This document shows positions 63,158-64,000 of a DNA stretch of 64,000 nucleotides, one piece after another (position 1 is the stretch's first letter; every line of letters begins with the position of its first letter). A program made the translations under genes and the position numbers. Location: positions 148,652 through 212,651 of the forward strand of contig NZ_JTDL01000104.1 in NCBI RefSeq assembly GCF_000802235.1, written 5' to 3'. The DNA comes from Sinomonas humi (GTDB taxonomy: Bacteria; Actinomycetota; Actinomycetes; Actinomycetales; Micrococcaceae). The notes beneath the pieces are model-generated. The model ran no database searches. It saw only the letters and a list, made by a program, of their open reading frames with translations, and was not told the DNA's origin.

Positions 63158-64000
63158 GCTGCACAAGGTCCGCGTCCACCGCAGCGAGGAGAACCTGCCC
63201 CGCCAGGGCCAGCTCGCGTACAGGATCGCGCAGGTCGCCGCGGACCCGGTCGAGGTCGCGCCCGAGGTCGCGGAGATGGTCATCAACCGGATCATCGACA
63301 ACGCATCGGTTGCGATCGCCTCCCTGAACCGGGCCCCGATCGTGGCCGCCCGCGCCCAGGCCCTCGCGCACGCGCCCTCCTCCGGGGGCCGCGGGGCGCT
63401 GCTGTACGGGATCGGCGACCGGGTCTCCCCGGAGTGGGCGGCGTGGGCGAACGGGGTCGCGGTGCGGGAGCTGGACTACCACGACACGTTCCTGGCCGCG
63501 GAGTACTCCCACCCAGGGGACAACATCCCCCCGATCCTGGCCGTCGCCCAGCACGTGGGCTCCACGGGCCGGGACCTGGTCCGCGGGATCGCGACCGGGT
63601 ACGAGATCCAGGTCGACCTCGTCAAGGCCATCAGCCTGCATGCGCACAAGATCGACCACGTCGCCCACCTGGGCCCCTCGGCCGCGGCCGGGATCGGGAC
63701 CCTGCTCGGGCTCGACGTCGAGACCGTCTTCCAGGCCGTCGGCCAGGCCCTGCACACCACGACCGCTACCCGCCAGTCCCGCAAGGGCGAGATCTCCACC
63801 TGGAAGGCCTATGCCCCCGCCTTCGCCGGGAAGATGGCCGTGGAGGCCGTGGACCGGGCGATGCGCGGGCAGACCTCCCCCGTGCCGATCTACGAGGGCG
63901 AGGACGGGGTCATCGCCTGGCTCCTCGACGGCCCCGACGCCGAGTACGAGGTCCCCCTCCCCGCGCACGGGGAGGCCAAGCGGGCCATCCTGGACACCTA
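63150..64000 (+). CDS. prpD: MmgE/PrpD-family protein (2-methylcitrate dehydratase), 3' end outside the window
   Basis: The frame starts [19 protein letters not shown] at 63150 and is open to the window edge, giving 283 residues of an expected ~500. Recognisable stretches are [31 protein letters not shown] sequence near 97 and [11 protein letters not shown] near 152, the iron-independent PrpD fold. With the overlapping GntR gene this is the start of a propionate (methylcitrate cycle) operon; prpB and prpC are expected to the right. Confidence 0.9.
   Translation, partial: MVELHKVRVHRSEENLPRQGQLAYRIAQVAADPVEVAPEVAEMVINRIIDNASVAIASLNRAPIVAARAQALAHAPSSGGRGALLYGIGDRVSPEWAAWANGVAVRELDYHDTFLAAEYSHPGDNIPPILAVAQHVGSTGRDLVRGIATGYEIQVDLVKAISLHAHKIDHVAHLGPSAAAGIGTLLGLDVETVFQAVGQALHTTTATRQSRKGEISTWKAYAPAFAGKMAVEAVDRAMRGQTSPVPIYEGEDGVIAWLLDGPDAEYEVPLPAHGEAKRAILDT

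Overview
The window is high-GC DNA from an actinobacterium, most likely Micrococcaceae of the Arthrobacter/Sinomonas type. This rests on codon use, the parA-scpA-scpB-rluB-tyrA-cmk-der cluster, a DUF222/HNH gene and a DUF6318 lipoprotein; the genus is inference. No CRISPR array or rRNA was seen. One tRNA gene, tRNA-Pro(GGG), is present.

Region 1 (1 to about 26,060) is the right-hand part of an integrated mobile element whose left end lies outside the window. Its integrase and excisionase genes sit directly at the 3' end of the tRNA-Pro gene, the usual arrangement for tRNA-targeted elements, and it carries a MobF relaxase-helicase. Its cargo is largely defence-like. A module joins a DUF3883 SNF2 helicase, a DUF1156 DNA methyltransferase and an ATPase with an N-terminal HEPN domain bearing an intact R-x4-H motif, with a divergent SNF2/HhH helicase beside it. 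There are also an unrecognised gene followed by a four-helix membrane protein, a GIY-YIG-like protein with an internal duplication, and a DUF262/HNH protein of the GmrSD type.

Region 2 (26,061-33,278) is core chromosome. It holds tRNA-Pro and, read leftward, a ParA-family ATPase, scpA, scpB, an rRNA pseudouridine synthase, tyrA, cmk and der, mostly overlapping or closely spaced.

Region 3 (33,491-51,556) is metabolic. A dicarboxylate symporter diverges from a CitA/DcuS-type sensor kinase and its response regulator. Two tiny acidic proteins, a MobA-like nucleotidyltransferase and an acyl-CoA ligase follow. Then comes a sugar or polyol locus: a GntR regulator, a split transketolase and an MHS-type transporter on one strand, and a TIM-barrel isomerase, an SDR, a fused dihydroxyacetone-kinase-like enzyme and the stump of an rpiB-type isomerase on the other. 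Shared palindromes (ACTGTCRACAGT type) lie in both promoter regions and mark a probable regulon. An epimerase, an FMN reductase/MarR pair with two matching operators, and a TIGR01777 epimerase follow.

Region 4 (51,557-57,989) is a DUF222/HNH gene cut in two by a 4,004-bp serine-integrase element flanked by the direct repeat GGCGAGGTTG. Excising one repeat plus the element restores the HNH reading frame exactly. The element carries the integrase, a rolling-circle-type rep gene broken by a 13-bp tandem duplication and a second frame change, a small ORF, and a DUF6414-like cargo gene.

Region 5 (58,208-64,000) has a secreted PKD-like protein, a DUF6318 lipoprotein, an HTH-PASTA protein, a gamma-glutamyltransferase and the start of a GntR-prpD operon, with two TGTATACA operators between the last two units. 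The prpD gene runs off the right edge.
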